DNA of 64,000 bases from Bog-473 sp963779735. Lineage in GTDB: Bacteria > Actinomycetota > Acidimicrobiia > Acidimicrobiales > RAAP-2. Location: NCBI GenBank assembly GCA_963779735.1, contig CAVZZJ010000007.1, positions 620,001 to 684,000 on the forward strand, in the 5' to 3' direction. The notes beneath the pieces are model-generated. The model worked only from the letters and a program-made list of their open reading frames with translations, was not told the DNA's origin and did not search any database. Below are positions 62,536 to 64,000 of this stretch, piece after piece. The position numbers and the translations under genes are program-made. The number at the start of each line of letters is the position of its first letter. The first letter of the stretch is position 1.

Positions 62536-63384
62536 GACCTATATGCTCAGCCACTTTATTCAGCTTTATTCAGCCAATGACAAGTGATCAGTTGTACTGA
62601 TTGATGTAGATATAGGGTACCTCAACTGTCGCCGTAGAGGAGGGGCTGATGGCTGCGTCACCGCCCGGAATCCAACCCTCGGCTTGAAGGGATACTCGCA
62701 TCTCCTGAGCCGGATCAGCTCCGCTGCTGGCCGGGAATGTTGCCTTTGTTATGCCATCAATTGAGACGGTCAGTTCGGATGGGGTCCACGTAACCAAGAA
62801 GGTGTGGTACTTACCATCATTGAGGTTGACGCCGGTGTCTTGGTTGCCATCGGCCATGTCGAAGTTCGGCGCGTCGTTGCTCAAAAGGCTGTTCACGCTG
62901 ATATCGTCACCAAAGTCGGGCTGAGTCTCTGCGAAGTCGACCTCGTTGGTCCACGCTCCGCTCGTAGGCCACATCAGGAAGGCAATCTTGTAGTTCTGTG
63001 GTCCGGTCTCCGAGTCGAGTTTGATCGCCATTCCCACCTGGCCGTATTTAAACCCTTGCTCATTCATCGGTTGGGGTGCGGCAGTAACCGCGGTGCCGCT
63101 ACTGTCGGTGTGCAGGTCGTAAAACAAAGAACCATTCGCTACCGAGAGCACCTCGTTGGGTTCATAGGTCGCTTCGCTGCCGTCACCCGCTGGACCGCCG
63201 TTGTACTCACCGAACTCGTCACCATAGACATTGTCAAAGTCCCCTACAGGGGCTGGGGTATTAAAGTCCTCAGTGAAGATACGGCTATAGCCACTTGGGG
63301 CAGCCGCGGGCATGGCTGGTGCTGACGTGCACGGACACTGGGCTTGGGTGGTTGAACCACCCCCAGATGTCGTCGTGGTGGTCG
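62536..63384 (-). repeat. GH16 module, copy C of the three-copy repeat
   Basis: 849 bp matching copy A end to end. By eye the only differences are five substitutions within 63043-63061. To its right the linker (about 63370-63430) matches copy B's linker instead of A's, so copy C is a mosaic of the other two. Confidence 0.95.
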
Positions 63385-64000
63385 GCCTGGGCGCCGTCGT
63401 GGTGGTCGCGGGCCGCCTGATTGAGGGCGCGACCTCCTGCGCAGCGCCCGTGGTGGTCGTGGTTGGCGCGGGAGGCGGAGTTGGCGGCACCACGGGGGCG
63501 GGCGTGAGTGACGGAGCGACGGCATCACCGTCCGCCTGCACCAAGGTGTAGCCAGCAAGCGGCGGGTTGATGACGATGCCGATGACGGCGCCGGAGTCGG
63601 TACTCAAAGTGCCGTAGAACTTCGCGTCGCCGTAGGTGAAGATGCCGCCATCACTGGCCACGAGCCAGTAGCCCGCCCCGTCGGGCGTGGGGGCCATGCC
63701 GATGACCGGCTGGTTGAGCGGGACGGCACCGGTGGAGCCGTAGAACTTCGCGTCGCCGAAGGTAAAGATCCCACCATCACTGCCGACGAGCCAGTAACCC
63801 CCACCGTCGCTCGTGACCGCCATGCCGGCAATGGGCTCGTTCAGATGAAGGTTCCCCGTGGAGCCGTAGAACTTCGCGTCGCCAAAGGTAAAGATCCCGC
63901 CGTCACTGCCGACGAGCCAGTAACCCTTTCCGCCGGGCGTGGCGGCAATGCCCACGATGGGCAGGTTCAGATGGATACCACCAGTGGAGCCGTGGAACTT
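62588..64000 (-). CDS. Surface protein with 42-residue repeats, Thr/Pro linker and GH16 domain (5' end beyond right edge)
   Basis: The frame is open to base 64000, so the N-terminus is missing. From the right edge inward are at least three full 42-residue repeats of the form 'GSTG---LN-P-(I/V)-GMA-T-DG-GYWLV-SDGGIFTFGDAKFY', a beta-rich unit common in actinobacterial surface proteins. A diverged last unit ('PLAGYTLVQADGDAVAP') and a Pro/Thr linker of ~70 residues follow, then a GH16 domain with 'NEVDFAET'. The GH16 part differs from the other two copies at two residues (MNEQGFK versus MNQQGFE). Likely secreted and attached to the envelope, with the repeats serving binding or spacing and GH16 cutting a beta-glycan (inference). 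Confidence 0.85.
   Translation of the reverse strand, partial: KFHGSTGGIHLNLPIVGIAATPGGKGYWLVGSDGGIFTFGDAKFYGSTGNLHLNEPIAGMAVTSDGGGYWLVGSDGGIFTFGDAKFYGSTGAVPLNQPVIGMAPTPDGAGYWLVASDGGIFTYGDAKFYGTLSTDSGAVIGIVINPPLAGYTLVQADGDAVAPSLTPAPVVPPTPPPAPTTTTTGAAQEVAPSIRRPATTTTAPRPTTTTTSGGGSTTQAQCPCTSAPAMPAAAPSGYSRIFTEDFNTPAPVGDFDNVYGDEFGEYNGGPAGDGSEATYEPNEVLSVANGSLFYDLHTDSSGTAVTAAPQPMNEQGFKYGQVGMAIKLDSETGPQNYKIAFLMWPTSGAWTNEVDFAETQPDFGDDISVNSLLSNDAPNFDMADGNQDTGVNLNDGKYHTFLVTWTPSELTVSIDGITKATFPASSGADPAQEMRVSLQAEGWIPGGDAAISPSSTATVEVPYIYINQYN
63611..64000 (-). repeat. 126-bp tandem repeats encoding 42-residue surface units
   Basis: The element gccgtagaacttcgcgtcgcc recurs at 63611, 63737, 63863 and, partly, 63989: an exact 126-bp period. 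Units are similar but not identical, unlike the GH16 modules. Confidence 0.9.

Noticed and set aside
38662..63325. An identical 173-codon frame on the plus strand inside all three GH16 copies.
   Set aside because: It is the antisense of the GH16 domain. It is conserved only because the DNA is duplicated; no start site or domain supports it.
63611..64000. Regular 126-bp repeats considered as a CRISPR or satellite array.
   Set aside because: They are in-frame coding repeats (42 residues) with no short palindromic repeat/spacer structure.

Overview
The window is high-GC actinobacterial DNA, most probably from a member of the class Acidimicrobiia or a close relative (inference). The signs are a mraZ-rsmH division cluster start, an ergothioneine egtB-egtD pair, DUF3040 and DUF222-HNH proteins, an MptB-type mannosyltransferase, Thr-rich surface linkers, and 42-residue 'GYWLV-SDGGIF-FGDA-FYGS' surface repeats. 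I found no tRNA, rRNA or CRISPR array.

Region 1 (1-8980). The left edge is the head of a division/cell-wall (dcw) cluster reading leftward: mraZ then rsmH, with a five-box MraZ-type operator laid over a plausible promoter. Upstream on the same strand is a housekeeping run: LplA-like ligase, HNH nuclease, a small conserved protein, ROK sugar kinase and DUF3040 protein. Rightward come a CapA-like secreted protein and a PadR regulator with a 14-fold His-Asp repeat, followed by its ABC-2 exporter pair.

Region 2 (9000-20600). Envelope glycosylation and ergothioneine: a frameshifted GT39-type membrane glycosyltransferase, a PAP2 enzyme, DUF427, egtB-egtD, a large YfhO-like membrane protein, and a divergent sqdB-like / mptB-like pair that shares a promoter region with phased repeats.

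Region 3 (20600-35500). Mixed metabolism: VOC protein, MarR-MFS efflux pair, nitroreductase, DUF2237, SRPBCC, M20 peptidase, rpiA with a His/Asp-rich leader, a two-gene GMC dehydrogenase, alpha/beta hydrolase, a fragment of a flavin disulfide oxidoreductase beside a His-rich membrane-anchored protein, a GT-C-like membrane protein, beta-carbonic anhydrase and a DUF222-HNH nuclease.

Region 4 (35500-64000). A surface-polysaccharide locus. It starts with an aminotransferase and a HpnA-like epimerase. It then carries four GT2 glycosyltransferases, two Wzx-like flippases, RfbC, a cassette of NDP-sugar epimerase, C-methyltransferase, sugar nucleotidyltransferase and PIG-L deacetylase, a second degenerate C-methyltransferase, a BioF2/CelD-like acyltransferase, an LhgO-like oxidase and a 2OG-Fe(II) oxygenase. 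Threaded through it are three copies of a ~0.8-kb GH16 (beta-glucanase-like) C-terminal module, nearly identical at DNA level including the 3' untranslated DNA. Each copy is fused to a different head: a membrane-anchored GH26-like enzyme, a short secreted linker, and a 42-residue surface repeat array. All three are direct repeats, and two of them bracket the ~19 kb polysaccharide cluster. This duplicated-module architecture is the most unusual thing in the window.

Two genes (GT39-like and sugar nucleotidyltransferase) carry single frameshifts in simple sequence. Short tandem duplications recur at gene ends and starts throughout.
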